Shown piece by piece: positions 26,097 through 34,419 of a stretch of DNA of 64,000 nt. The stretch is taken from NCBI RefSeq assembly GCF_012726195.1, contig NZ_JAASAF010000002.1, forward strand, positions 503,965-567,964. Reading direction: 5' to 3'. Within the stretch, counting starts at the first letter, position 1. Every line of letters begins with the position of its first letter. The notes under the pieces were generated by a model. That model saw only the letters and a list, made by a program, of their open reading frames with translations, did not search any database and was not told the origin of the DNA. The DNA is from Rhodococcus sp. HNM0563 (GTDB lineage Bacteria; Actinomycetota; Actinomycetes; Mycobacteriales; Mycobacteriaceae). The translations under genes were made by a program, and so were the position numbers.

Positions 26097-26675
26097 TCAG
26101 ATGTACATCGCCGGATCGATGTAGGTGGTCGGATCCACCAGCGGCTCATGCTTCTTCCGCGACCGCACAGTCGCGGGGATACCCGTGGCGATCGAGTCGG
26201 CCGGGACATCTCGTGTGACGACCGCATTCGCGCCGATCGCACTGTCGGCGCCGATCACGACCGGCCCGAGAATCTTTGCTCCCGCACCGACGGTGACGCG
26301 ATCACCGAGCGTCGGATGCCGCTTCTCCTTCGCGAGCGACCGGCCACCGAGCGTCACACCGTGATACAGCATGACGTCGTCACCGATCTCCGCTGTTTCA
26401 CCGATGACCACGCCCATGCCGTGGTCGATGAAGAAACGCCGGCCGATCGTCGCCCCGGGATGGATCTCGATTCCGGTGAGGAACCGAGTGAACTGCGAGA
26501 GGACCCGCGCCGGCCCCTTCAATGCGGGTACCAGCCACATCCGGTGCGCGACACGGTGCGACCAGATCGCGTGCAGACCGGAGTACACGACCGCGTTCTC
26601 CACATCGCTGCGCGCGGCGGGATCGTTGCCGCGCGCAGCCTGCAGGTCCTCACGGAGAGTACGGAGAATGCTCAC
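26097..26675 (-). CDS. cysE: Serine O-acetyltransferase
   Basis: A 192-residue enzyme that makes O-acetylserine from serine and acetyl-CoA, the first step of cysteine synthesis. The left-handed beta-helix hexapeptide region is clear ([20 protein letters not shown], then [40 protein letters not shown]). The catalytic His lies in FIDHGMG and YHGVTLGG. It ends in a short tail ([12 protein letters not shown]) of the kind CysE uses to dock into CysK. The GTG at 26675 starts 8 bases after the cysK stop; the longer frame overlaps cysK and has no family similarity. It is co-transcribed with cysK. Confidence 0.93.
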   Translation of the reverse strand: MSILRTLREDLQAARGNDPAARSDVENAVVYSGLHAIWSHRVAHRMWLVPALKGPARVLSQFTRFLTGIEIHPGATIGRRFFIDHGMGVVIGETAEIGDDVMLYHGVTLGGRSLAKEKRHPTLGDRVTVGAGAKILGPVVIGADSAIGANAVVTRDVPADSIATGIPATVRSRKKHEPLVDPTTYIDPAMYI

Positions 26676-26683
26676 AGCGACGG

Positions 26684-27619
26684 TCAGTCCCGGATGTGCT
26701 CGAAGAGCGGCGTCGAGATGTAACGCTCGCCGAAGTCGGGCACGACCACGACGATCAGCTTGCCTGCGTTCTCGGGGCGCTTTGCGACCTCGAGAGCGGC
26801 CCACACGTTCGCTCCGGCCGACACGCCGCCGAGGATTCCCTCGTCGGTGCCGAGCGCACGACCCGTCTTCACGGCGTCGTCGAACTGGACGTCGATGATC
26901 TCGTCGTAGATCTCCCGGTCGAGGACCTCGGGAACGAAGTTGGCGCCGAGCCCCTGGATCTTGTGCGGGCCGGGGTTGCCGCCCGTGAGGATCGGCGAAT
27001 CGGCGGGCTCGACACCGATGATCTTCACACCCGGCTTGCGTGCCTTGAGGTTGCGGCCGACACCGGTGAGTGTGCCACCCGTGCCGATGCCTGCGACGAA
27101 GATGTCGATCTCGCCGGCGGTGTCGTTCCAGACCTCTTCGCCGGTGGTGTCGTGGTGGATCTGCGGGTTGGCCGGGTTCGCGAACTGGCTCGCCGACACC
27201 GCGTTCTCGGTCGACTCGACGATTTCCTTCGCCTTCGCGACTGCACCGGCCATACCCTCGGAACCCGGAGTAAGGACGATCTCGGCACCGTAGGCACGGA
27301 GCATGACACGACGCTCGGTCGACATCGTCTCGGGCATCGTCAGGATCACCTTGTAGCCGCGGGCTGCGCCGACCATGGCGAGCGCGATGCCGGTGTTGCC
27401 GGAGGTGCCCTCGACGATCGTGCCGCCGGGCTTCAGCTCACCGGACTTCTCGGCGGCGTCGATGATCGCCACGCCGATGCGGTCCTTGACGCTGTTGGCC
27501 GGGTTGTAGAACTCGAGCTTGGCAGCGACGGTTGCGCCGAGGCCCTCGGTCAGCCGATTGAGCTTGACGATCGGGGTACGACCGACGAGCTCGGTGACAT
27601 TGTTGTAGATCCCGCTCAT
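26684..27619 (-). CDS. cysK: O-acetylserine sulfhydrylase (cysteine synthase A)
   Basis: A 311-residue PLP enzyme that joins O-acetylserine and sulfide to cysteine. The PLP lysine is in [11 protein letters not shown]. The substrate loop is [12 protein letters not shown] and the phosphate-binding glycines are in [13 protein letters not shown]. Length and motifs match CysK1 rather than CysM. The ATG at 27619 follows GAGAGGAT. It is first in a cysK-cysE operon. No riboswitch or leader peptide was found in the 130 bases before it; a possible -10-like TATAT lies near 27663. Confidence 0.95.
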   Translation of the reverse strand: MSGIYNNVTELVGRTPIVKLNRLTEGLGATVAAKLEFYNPANSVKDRIGVAIIDAAEKSGELKPGGTIVEGTSGNTGIALAMVGAARGYKVILTMPETMSTERRVMLRAYGAEIVLTPGSEGMAGAVAKAKEIVESTENAVSASQFANPANPQIHHDTTGEEVWNDTAGEIDIFVAGIGTGGTLTGVGRNLKARKPGVKIIGVEPADSPILTGGNPGPHKIQGLGANFVPEVLDREIYDEIIDVQFDDAVKTGRALGTDEGILGGVSAGANVWAALEVAKRPENAGKLIVVVVPDFGERYISTPLFEHIRD

Positions 27620-27749
27620 AGCTGATCCTCTCCCGGCCACCAGGGACCGGCTGTGGTGTGCGATATACCTATTGCATCATGTTGCCCACGACGCACCATG
27701 TCGGGTTCCTTCAATACAGGTGCCGCCCTCAGGTCCAACACTGGGCAGC

Positions 27750-28226
27750 ATGACGAATTCCGTGAATCCCATTCCCGACGGTTACACCGCATTGACACCG
27801 TTCCTCGTCGTGGACGGCGGGGCGAAAGCGATCGAGTTCTACACCGACGCGTTCGGCGCGAAACTCGTCGACCGCCAGGACGGCCCCGACGGAGCTGTCA
27901 TGCATGCCGAACTCGATTTCGGCCACGGCCGCATGCAGCTGAGCGACCCGCATCCGTCGATGGGGCTGCACGCCCCCGATGGCACGAACAACGTCAACCA
28001 TTCGTACGTGCTGTACTGCGCGGATGTCGATGCGACGTTCGCTCGCGCGGTGTCGCTGGGTGCACAGGTCTTCGAGGAACCGTCGACGTTCGTCACCGGC
28101 GATCGCTTCGCTTCCCTCCTCGATCCGTTCGGGCATCGCTGGGCCGTCATGACGCGCGTCGAGGATGTTCCGCCGGAGGAGGCGAAACGTCGACTCGATG
28201 AGTGGGTGGCTACACAGAACGCCTGA
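27750..28226 (+). CDS. VOC-superfamily (glyoxalase/PhnB-like) protein
   Basis: A 158-residue protein with the PhnB/YdcE type of vicinal-oxygen-chelate fold: LTPFLVVDGGAKAIEFYTDA, FGAKLV, MHAELDFGHGRMQLSD, NHSYVLYCADVDATFARAVS and LLDPFGHRWAVMTR. These proteins bind a metal or a hydrophobic ligand; the substrate is unknown. The ATG at 27750 gives the usual short N-terminus. The upstream in-frame extension runs through the cysK promoter region and is not credible. It is divergent from cysK and closed by a strong hairpin. Confidence 0.85.
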   Translation: MTNSVNPIPDGYTALTPFLVVDGGAKAIEFYTDAFGAKLVDRQDGPDGAVMHAELDFGHGRMQLSDPHPSMGLHAPDGTNNVNHSYVLYCADVDATFARAVSLGAQVFEEPSTFVTGDRFASLLDPFGHRWAVMTRVEDVPPEEAKRRLDEWVATQNA

Positions 28227-28247
28227 ACACGCCGATCTCCGCAGACA

Positions 28248-28296
28248 CCGAATGCCCCGTGCTGGTCAGTTCAACTGACCTACACGGGGCATTCGG
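28248..28296. terminator. Bidirectional terminator between VOC gene and pckG
   Basis: CCGAATGCCCCGTG (28248-28261) pairs perfectly with 28283-28296. The loop itself contains a second inverted repeat, GGTCAGTT/AACTGACC, so a very stable extended hairpin forms between the convergent genes. Confidence 0.88.
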
Positions 28297-28313
28297 CTAC
28301 AGGCGGGTCGGAC

Positions 28314-30146
28314 TCAGCCGAGGCGCTGCTTCAGTGCCTCGAACTCGTCGCGGATGCCGGAGGGCACCTTCTCACCGAGGAACTCGAACCACTCGGCGAT
28401 GCCGTCGATCTCGGCCTTCCACTCGTCGACGTCGACCTTCAGGGCCTCGTCGACGTCCGCGGCGTCGACGTCCAGGCCGTCGAGGGTCAGGTCGGCTGCG
28501 GTCGGTACGTAGCCGATGGCCGTGGACTGTGCGTCTGCCTTGTGCTCGATGCGGTCGACGATCCACTTCAGCACGCGGGAGTTCTCGCCGAAGCCGGGCC
28601 ACAGGAAGCGGCCGTCGTCGCCACGGCGGAACCAGTTGACGTAGAAGATCTTCGGGAGCTTGGACTCATCGGCATTCTTGCCGAGATTGATCCAGTGGTT
28701 GAGGTAGTCGCCGGCGTTGTAACCGAGGAACGGCAGCATCGCCATCGGGTCGCGGCGAACATTGCCGACCTTGCCTTCGGCTGCGGCGGTCTGCTCGGAC
28801 GACAGCGTCGAACCGAGGAAGGTGCCGTGCTGCCAGTCGAACGACTCGCTGACCAGCGGGACCGTCGTCTTACGACGTCCACCGAACAGAATCGCGGAGA
28901 TCGGCACACCCTGCGGGTCGTCCCACTCGGGGGCGAGGATCGGGCACTGCGACATCGGCGTGCAGTAACGCGAGTTCGGGTGAGCAGCCTTCGTGTCGGA
29001 CTCGGGAGTCCAGTCGTTGCCGAGCCAGTCGGTCAGGTGAGCGGGCTTGTCGCCACCGATGCCCTCCCACCACACATCACCGTCGTCGGTCTTGGCGACG
29101 TTGGTGTAGATGGTGTTGCCTGCCTCGATGGTGTGCATCGCGTTCGGGTTCGAATCGGCACTGGTGCCCGGGGCGACACCGAAGAAACCGAACTCCGGGT
29201 TCACGGCGTAGAGTCGGCCGTCCTCACCGAACCGCATCCATGCGATGTCGTCACCGAGGGTCTCGGCGCGCCAGCCCGGGATGGTCGGCTGGATCATCGC
29301 GAGGTTGGTCTTACCGCACGCCGACGGGAATGCCGCGGCGATGTAGTACGGCTTGTTCTCGGGCGAGATCAGCTTGAGGATGAGCATGTGCTCGGCGAGC
29401 CAGCCCTCGTCGTGGGCCATTGCCGAGGCGATACGCAGCGAGTAGCACTTCTTGCCGAGCAGTGCATTGCCGCCGTAACCGGAACCGTAGCTCCAGATCT
29501 CCCGGGTCTCGGGGAAGTGAGTGATGTACTTCGTGTCGTTGCACGGCCACGCGACGTCCTGCTGACCGGCTTCGAGCGGCGCGCCCACCGAATGCAGGGC
29601 CTTGACGAAGGGACGGTCGGTGCCCAGCTTCTCGAGGGCAGCGGCACCCATGCGGGTCATGATGCGCATGGAGACGACGACGTACTCGGAATCGGTGAGC
29701 TCGACACCGAGCTTCGGATCGTCGGCGCCGAGGGGGCCCATGCAGAACGGCACCACGAAGAGGGTGCGTCCGCGCATGCTGCCGCGGTACAGGTCGGTCA
29801 TGGTGGCGCGCATCTCGTCGGGCGCCATCCAGTTGTTGGTCGGGCCCGCGTCGATCTCGTTCTCGCTGCAGATGTAGGTGCGGGATTCGACGCGCGCGAC
29901 GTCCGACGGGTCGGAGTTCGCGAGGAACGAGTTCGGCTTCTTCTCGTCGTTCAGACGAGTGAAAGTGCCGGATTCGACGAGCTGGGCAGTCAGCCGATCC
30001 CATTCCTCGTCGGATCCGTCGGCCCACACGACGCGATCGGGCTGAGTGAGCTCGGCAACCTCCTGGACCCACGCAAGCAGCTCGGCATGCTGGGTCGGGA
30101 GCTTGTCGTCGGTCCCGTTCAAGCCGGGAATGGTTGCTGAGGTCAT
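28314..30146 (-). CDS. pckG: Phosphoenolpyruvate carboxykinase (GTP)
   Basis: A 610-residue GTP-dependent PEPCK that converts oxaloacetate to PEP, the entry to gluconeogenesis on fatty acids and sterols. It has the P-loop [12 protein letters not shown] with the reactive Cys of the GTP class, [20 protein letters not shown] with the metal-binding Asp residues, and the mobile C-terminal region. Length fits M. tuberculosis PckA (Rv0211). The ATG at 30146 has AGGAGA upstream. The 272 bases between its start and the next gene hold its promoter and no other gene that I can support. Confidence 0.96.
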   Translation of the reverse strand: MTSATIPGLNGTDDKLPTQHAELLAWVQEVAELTQPDRVVWADGSDEEWDRLTAQLVESGTFTRLNDEKKPNSFLANSDPSDVARVESRTYICSENEIDAGPTNNWMAPDEMRATMTDLYRGSMRGRTLFVVPFCMGPLGADDPKLGVELTDSEYVVVSMRIMTRMGAAALEKLGTDRPFVKALHSVGAPLEAGQQDVAWPCNDTKYITHFPETREIWSYGSGYGGNALLGKKCYSLRIASAMAHDEGWLAEHMLILKLISPENKPYYIAAAFPSACGKTNLAMIQPTIPGWRAETLGDDIAWMRFGEDGRLYAVNPEFGFFGVAPGTSADSNPNAMHTIEAGNTIYTNVAKTDDGDVWWEGIGGDKPAHLTDWLGNDWTPESDTKAAHPNSRYCTPMSQCPILAPEWDDPQGVPISAILFGGRRKTTVPLVSESFDWQHGTFLGSTLSSEQTAAAEGKVGNVRRDPMAMLPFLGYNAGDYLNHWINLGKNADESKLPKIFYVNWFRRGDDGRFLWPGFGENSRVLKWIVDRIEHKADAQSTAIGYVPTAADLTLDGLDVDAADVDEALKVDVDEWKAEIDGIAEWFEFLGEKVPSGIRDEFEALKQRLG

Positions 30147-30418
30147 CAAACTCTCCTGGGGTGTGCCCGGAACCGGGTCTGCCCCGACCTGCATGGTTAT
30201 GCTTGATCAGAGGCGAACCCGGGCCTTCCCCTCTCGGCAGGGGTACCACCCGCTTCGTCCGTGGCCGTACGGAGGACGCGGGCGCCGGATGTCCTATTCA
30301 TAGAGGTTAACGCCGGACGTCGGACCGGGAACAATCGGGGCCGGTCGGAAATGTCACAGAAACGATTCAGAGACGTGGAGACTACCTCCGTCCTTCCTGT
30401 TCGTACAGGCGATACGGC

Positions 30419-30769
30419 TCACTTACCTTCCGGAATGTGGCATTCGTCTCTGCCTAGAGTACCCGCATCGATCCGGACCCAATCCGGTGCGCCGTCCGCA
30501 GTTCGCCGGAACTCCCACACACCGTATTCTCCATCGTCGGCGACGGCTGTGAGCCGGTCGGTGGAACCGTCCAGATTGCTGTCGGTGGCAACGACCAGGG
30601 CACCGTGGCCGTTGTCGAAGGCGACGGTGTCGCGGAGCCCGTCCCCGTCGAGGTCGGTCGTGGCGCCGACGGAGTCCGCCCACGCTGCGGTGCTCGCTGG
30701 GTCGAACACGTCGAAACCGCCGAGGCCGTGGTCGTCGAACCCGCCTGTGCCGAGAAATGTGTCGGCCAT
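30419..30769 (-). CDS. Small Asp/Gly-rich protein with calcium-loop-like repeats
   Basis: A 116-residue protein of a family I know only as hypothetical in this order (DUF6802-like). It starts TFLGTGGFDDHGLGGFDVFD and carries two loops of the type seen in thrombospondin type-3 or FG-GAP calcium sites (TDLDGDGLRDTVAFD and TDSNLDGSTDRLT). There is no signal peptide, so if it binds calcium or is secreted it must use another route. It lies 41 bases upstream-side of the GTPase-like pair and downstream of it in transcription, so it may be the last gene of that operon. Confidence 0.65.
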   Translation of the reverse strand: MADTFLGTGGFDDHGLGGFDVFDPASTAAWADSVGATTDLDGDGLRDTVAFDNGHGALVVATDSNLDGSTDRLTAVADDGEYGVWEFRRTADGAPDWVRIDAGTLGRDECHIPEGK

Positions 30770-30810
30770 GCCTGCCCCCTGAGATCTTGTTGTGCGTTGT
30801 TCGGTCTCTC

Positions 30811-32196
30811 CTACGCCGTCCCTCTGATTGGACGCACCGCAGCCGACAACGGTTCCACCTGCCTCAACATCGCCAGGTCCCGCTCACAGGCCGCGATGCG
30901 GGCGCGCTGTTCACCGAGGCGTCGACGAATCCGGTCGTCGATTGCTGCGACCTGCTCGCGCAATTCGGTGGCGCGTGCGAGCTCCCGCGCGGCGGTGTCG
31001 CGCGCGTGCTTCGATTCGGCGTCGAGGGCCATCGCCCGGATCCACGCCTCGAGGTCCACGCGAAGCGAGGTCAGTTCGTCGACGACCCACCGTCGCATCA
31101 GCTCGCGGTGCGCCAACTGTCTGCGCAGACGAACGAGCCACCACGCGGCTGCTGCCCCGCACACAACCGTCACCAGCACCGAGACCGCCACCGGTATCGC
31201 TCCGAGCAGGGTGGCCACCAGACGGCCGAGGCCCGCACCCGCAGAGGCCCCCAACACGAGCGCGAGGCGATCGTCGAGACGACGACCGGGGACCCGCGGG
31301 GCGGGAGCCGGTTCTGTATTCGGCAACTGCGACAGGATTCCCAGGCCGCGTTCGACCGCTACCGCGACCTCCCGTCGGATTCGCTGCGAATGCGTGTTCA
31401 GCAGGATCTCGACGCCACACGTATCGACCGAACCCTCGTCGAGGACGACGTGCAGTTCCGCCGATGCCTCCCGCACGCGCACCGCGAGGTCCCGCCTCAG
31501 TTCCGCTCGGACTCGATGGGAGTCCGGGCGATGTCCGGGGCCGATCCGTCGCGTCACGAGACGTTCGCGCTCGGCACGAAGATCAGCGGTGTCGTCGGCG
31601 GCCGAGAGCACAGCGATCTCCTCGACGATCATGCTGCTCGTCTGTGCGACCACCGCGGTGCGTGTCGACCGGCCCTGCACGGATGTCTTCGCCGCGGCGA
31701 GGAGCGCGTCGTGCACGCCCACCAGCCCCGATTCGAGCGCGAGCACCCGACCGACATCGCCTCCGAGCTTCCTGGCCCGGGCCGCTGCGACGACGGACAC
31801 CGGAATCAGCACGACCCGCGTGAGCCTCGGCATGTGCCGATGCAACAGTTCGATGTCGCGCTCGCTGATCGCCCGCCATCGCGGATATCGGTCGATTCCG
31901 GTCAACGCGAACACCACGTCGGCCGCGTCACGCGCCGCTGCGTCGAGCACGGCGAGTTCTGTGCGGCCGAGAACCGAGGATGCATCGAGCACCATGAGCA
32001 CCACGGGAGCATCCCCGTCCTCGACGTATTCGATGCCGCCGAGCTCTGCGAGTTCGGCGGTGAGCGTGGTGCGGCCCGAACCCGCGACCCCCGCGACCCG
32101 AACTACCGCAACACCGCGGTCCGGGACCGGAGATCGGTGCATCCGTGCCCAACCGCGCGGGTTCCAGCGACGTAGGACATCGTCGGCGCCGTTCAC
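30811..32196 (-). CDS. Degenerate GTPase-like membrane protein (Rv0210 position)
   Basis: A 461-residue protein. The N-terminal part has a P-loop-like GVAGSGRTTLT in which Arg replaces the Walker A Lys. A hydrophobic VVLMVLDASS strand follows at the switch II position, then LTGIDRYPRW near where the guanine-specificity (N/T)KxD motif belongs. Two hydrophobic segments at about 330-370 (LALVLGASAGAGLGRLVATL and AIPVAVSVLVTVVCGAAAAW) and a long C-terminal helical region (LRVDLEAWIRAMALDAESK onward) recall dynamin-like GTPases. The GTG at 32196 overlaps the upstream gene stop (GTGA). It matches Rv0210 in position. Nucleotide binding is doubtful. Confidence 0.65.
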   Translation of the reverse strand: MNGADDVLRRWNPRGWARMHRSPVPDRGVAVVRVAGVAGSGRTTLTAELAELGGIEYVEDGDAPVVLMVLDASSVLGRTELAVLDAAARDAADVVFALTGIDRYPRWRAISERDIELLHRHMPRLTRVVLIPVSVVAAARARKLGGDVGRVLALESGLVGVHDALLAAAKTSVQGRSTRTAVVAQTSSMIVEEIAVLSAADDTADLRAERERLVTRRIGPGHRPDSHRVRAELRRDLAVRVREASAELHVVLDEGSVDTCGVEILLNTHSQRIRREVAVAVERGLGILSQLPNTEPAPAPRVPGRRLDDRLALVLGASAGAGLGRLVATLLGAIPVAVSVLVTVVCGAAAAWWLVRLRRQLAHRELMRRWVVDELTSLRVDLEAWIRAMALDAESKHARDTAARELARATELREQVAAIDDRIRRRLGEQRARIAACERDLAMLRQVEPLSAAVRPIRGTA

Positions 32197-32825
32197 GGGA
32201 CCGGAACATTCGACGTCGGAACGTCGGGCCCCGAAAACCCGGATAGCGACGATCCGGGCTCGGCAGGACTCTCGAGTGCAGCCTCGATGACGTCCCTTGC
32301 CTGCGGCGACGCCGCGATCCCCGCCACCGACGTCACGAAATCCTCGAACCGTCCGGAGTGAGCGCGGTCGAGTTGATCGAGTATCACCGCCTCCAGATTC
32401 GGGTCGTCCCGCGTGAACACGGATGCCCCGAGACCCCGGACCGGCGTGTCGCCCGCGACCACCACGATGACGCGCCGGGAATCGAGCGCTGCGAGGGCGC
32501 GACGGTCGGCGGGATGCACCGTGACCGGATCGAGCCTGGAGGGAAGCACATAGATCACCACATCGGCGTCGAGAACAGGATCGGGCGTTCCGGGAACGTC
32601 GATGACGGCGGATTCCGGGGAGGCGGGCAACCCGGCCAATGCTCGCTGCACATCTGCGCGTCCGACACCTGCGCGTCCCGCGACCTGGATCCGCAGCGGT
32701 GCGGTGCACCGGGCGAGCGCAGAATGCAGCGTGCGGCCGGCGTCCGGATCCAGCCGATCCACCTCGTCCGCGATCCGGCGCCACGGATCGGCCCCCGGAT
32801 ACCTCGTGCTCGATTCCCCCGTCAT
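32193..32825 (-). CDS. Degenerate GTPase-like protein (Rv0209 position)
   Basis: A 210-residue protein with a G-domain skeleton. There is a P-loop-like IQVAGRAGVGRADVQRA lacking the conserved Lys and Ser/Thr, a VIDVPGTPDPVL strand resembling the DxxG switch, and DVVIYVLPSRLD and VIVVVAGDTP strands. It has no membrane segment. The stop overlaps the start of the next gene (GTGA), so the two proteins are made together and may form a heterodimer, which is inference. The pair sits between pckG and trmB, as Rv0209-Rv0210 do between Rv0208c and Rv0211. It is divergent from trmB across 149 bases. Confidence 0.62.
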   Translation of the reverse strand: MTGESSTRYPGADPWRRIADEVDRLDPDAGRTLHSALARCTAPLRIQVAGRAGVGRADVQRALAGLPASPESAVIDVPGTPDPVLDADVVIYVLPSRLDPVTVHPADRRALAALDSRRVIVVVAGDTPVRGLGASVFTRDDPNLEAVILDQLDRAHSGRFEDFVTSVAGIAASPQARDVIEAALESPAEPGSSLSGFSGPDVPTSNVPVP

Positions 32826-32974
32826 GATCCCCCCGATCGTCGCGAACGAATTGTGTCAGAGACCACGTTCCGACACTGCCCGAGCGCGCTGTCCGGGGTC
32901 CTCATCCTGAGAAAACCCTGTGGTCACACCGGTCACTCCTGCCACGCACTCTCCCGATACGTGACAATGGTCGG

Positions 32975-33721
32975 GTGAACCACTCCGATCAGGACACGAC
33001 CGACACGCTCGACGAGCGGCAGTCCAGGGGCAACCGCCTGTACCCGCGGGTGACGAGTTTCCGCTCTCGCCGCGGATCTCTCACCGATCCGCAGCAGGAC
33101 GCATGGGACCGCCGTTGGCCCGAACTCGGTCGCGATGTGGGCGATGACCAGCTCGACACCGACGCATGGTTCGGCCGTTCGGCCCCCCTGGTGCTCGAGA
33201 TCGGTTCCGGCACCGGCACCGCTGCCGTCGCGATGGCACAGGCCGAACCCCACATCAACCTGATCGCCATCGAGGTCTACCGCCCGGGTATCGCGCAGAC
33301 ACTGCAGCGGATCGAGCGCACCGCAGACACCGACGCGCCGGTGTCCAATCTGCGGATCCTGCGTGGTGACGCCGTCGAGGTCCTCGAACACATGGTCGCG
33401 CCCGAATCGCTGACCGCCGTCCGGGTCTTCTTCCCGGACCCGTGGCCGAAGGCACGGCATCACAAGCGCCGGCTGCTGCAGCCCGGGACCTTCGCGCTCA
33501 TCGCGAGTCGGTTGAAGCCGGGCGGAGTGTTGCATGTCGCAACCGACCACGCCGAATATGCGGAGTGGATCCTGGAAGCCGGTAACGCTGAACCCCAGCT
33601 CACAGATGTGACGTGGGAGTCCCCCGTCAGCCACGATCGTCCGGTCACGAAGTTCGAGGACAAGGCTCACCAGGTGGGCAGCCACATCGCCGAGATGATC
33701 TGGGGGAAGATCGGAGCATGA
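32975..33721 (+). CDS. trmB: tRNA (guanine46-N7)-methyltransferase
   Basis: A 248-residue SAM enzyme that forms m7G46 in tRNA. The SAM motif is LVLEIGSGTGTAAVAMAQ, and the TrmB signature FFPDPWPKARHHKRR is exact. TDHAEYAEWILE and TKFEDKAHQVG complete the family pattern. The GTG start at 32975 gives a short charged N-terminus. The stop overlaps the start of the NYN gene (ATGA). With the next two genes it forms the conserved trmB-NYN-mmpL3 block (Rv0208c-Rv0207c-Rv0206c). Confidence 0.95.
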   Translation: MNHSDQDTTDTLDERQSRGNRLYPRVTSFRSRRGSLTDPQQDAWDRRWPELGRDVGDDQLDTDAWFGRSAPLVLEIGSGTGTAAVAMAQAEPHINLIAIEVYRPGIAQTLQRIERTADTDAPVSNLRILRGDAVEVLEHMVAPESLTAVRVFFPDPWPKARHHKRRLLQPGTFALIASRLKPGGVLHVATDHAEYAEWILEAGNAEPQLTDVTWESPVSHDRPVTKFEDKAHQVGSHIAEMIWGKIGA

Positions 33722-34410
33722 GCGTCCATGAAGAAGTGCCCGGTGCGACCGACACCGCCGTGATCGAGAGCACCGAGCGGCCCGGGCGCGTCCTGCTCGT
33801 GTGGGACGCACCGAACCTCGATATGGGCCTCGGGGCGATCCTCGGTGGCCGCCCGACTGCCGCGTACCGGCCGAGATTCGACGCGCTGGGCCGTTGGCTC
33901 CTCGGCCGCACGGCCGACCTGTCGCGTCACCGCGTGTCGCCGCTGGAGGCCGAGGCGACAGTCTTCACGAATATCGCACCCGGCAGCGCCGACGTCGTGC
34001 GTCCGTGGGTGGAAGCTCTGCGTAACGTGGGTTTCGCGGTGTTCGCGAAGCCCAAGATCGACGAGGACAGCGACGTCGACTCCGATATGCTCGAGCACAT
34101 CGAGCTGCGGCGCGGCGAAGGCCTCGCCGGTGTGATGGTTGCATCCGCCGACGGGCAGGCTTTCCGGGAACCCCTCGAGGAACTTGCCGCAGCAGGCGTC
34201 GCAGTGCAGGTGCTCGGCTTCCGTGAGCATGCAAGCTGGGCGGTGACCTCGGAGATCCTCGACTTCGTCGATCTCGAGGACATCCCCGGCGTGTTCCGTG
34301 AGCCGCTGCCGCGAGTCAGCCTCGAAACGCTGCCGGACGAGGGTGCGTGGCTGCAGCCGTTCCGACCGCTTTCAGCCCTTCTTGCGGGGCGCAAGAGCGT
34401 CGCCGAATAG
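33718..34410 (+). CDS. NYN/PIN-like domain protein (Rv0207c-like)
   Basis: A 230-residue protein with a NYN-like Rossmann nuclease fold. It starts VLLVWDAPNLDMGLGAILGG, where Asp-Asn at the strand end is typical of PIN/NYN active sites, continues with EATVFTNIAP, and has DEDSDVDSDMLEHIELRR (acidic residues) and MVASADGQAF. A role in RNA cleavage is possible but untested. It is translationally coupled to trmB (ATGA) and lies nine bases before mmpL3, so all three are probably one transcript. Confidence 0.82.
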   Translation: MSVHEEVPGATDTAVIESTERPGRVLLVWDAPNLDMGLGAILGGRPTAAYRPRFDALGRWLLGRTADLSRHRVSPLEAEATVFTNIAPGSADVVRPWVEALRNVGFAVFAKPKIDEDSDVDSDMLEHIELRRGEGLAGVMVASADGQAFREPLEELAAAGVAVQVLGFREHASWAVTSEILDFVDLEDIPGVFREPLPRVSLETLPDEGAWLQPFRPLSALLAGRKSVAE

Positions 34411-34419
34411 GAGATTTAC

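Noticed and set aside
27620-27749. S-box/SAM riboswitch or Cys leader peptide upstream of cysK
   Set aside because: No short frame with clustered Cys codons and no extended hairpin set was found in these 130 bases.
28542-30140. Open frame of 532 codons antisense to pckG
   Set aside because: pckG has every catalytic motif on the other strand; the antisense product has no recognisable domain.
32197-32784. N-terminal 196-codon extension of the larger GTPase-like gene
   Set aside because: The extension is the second frame of the upstream 210-residue gene and is Arg-rich; the GTG at 32196 with GTGA overlap is the credible start.
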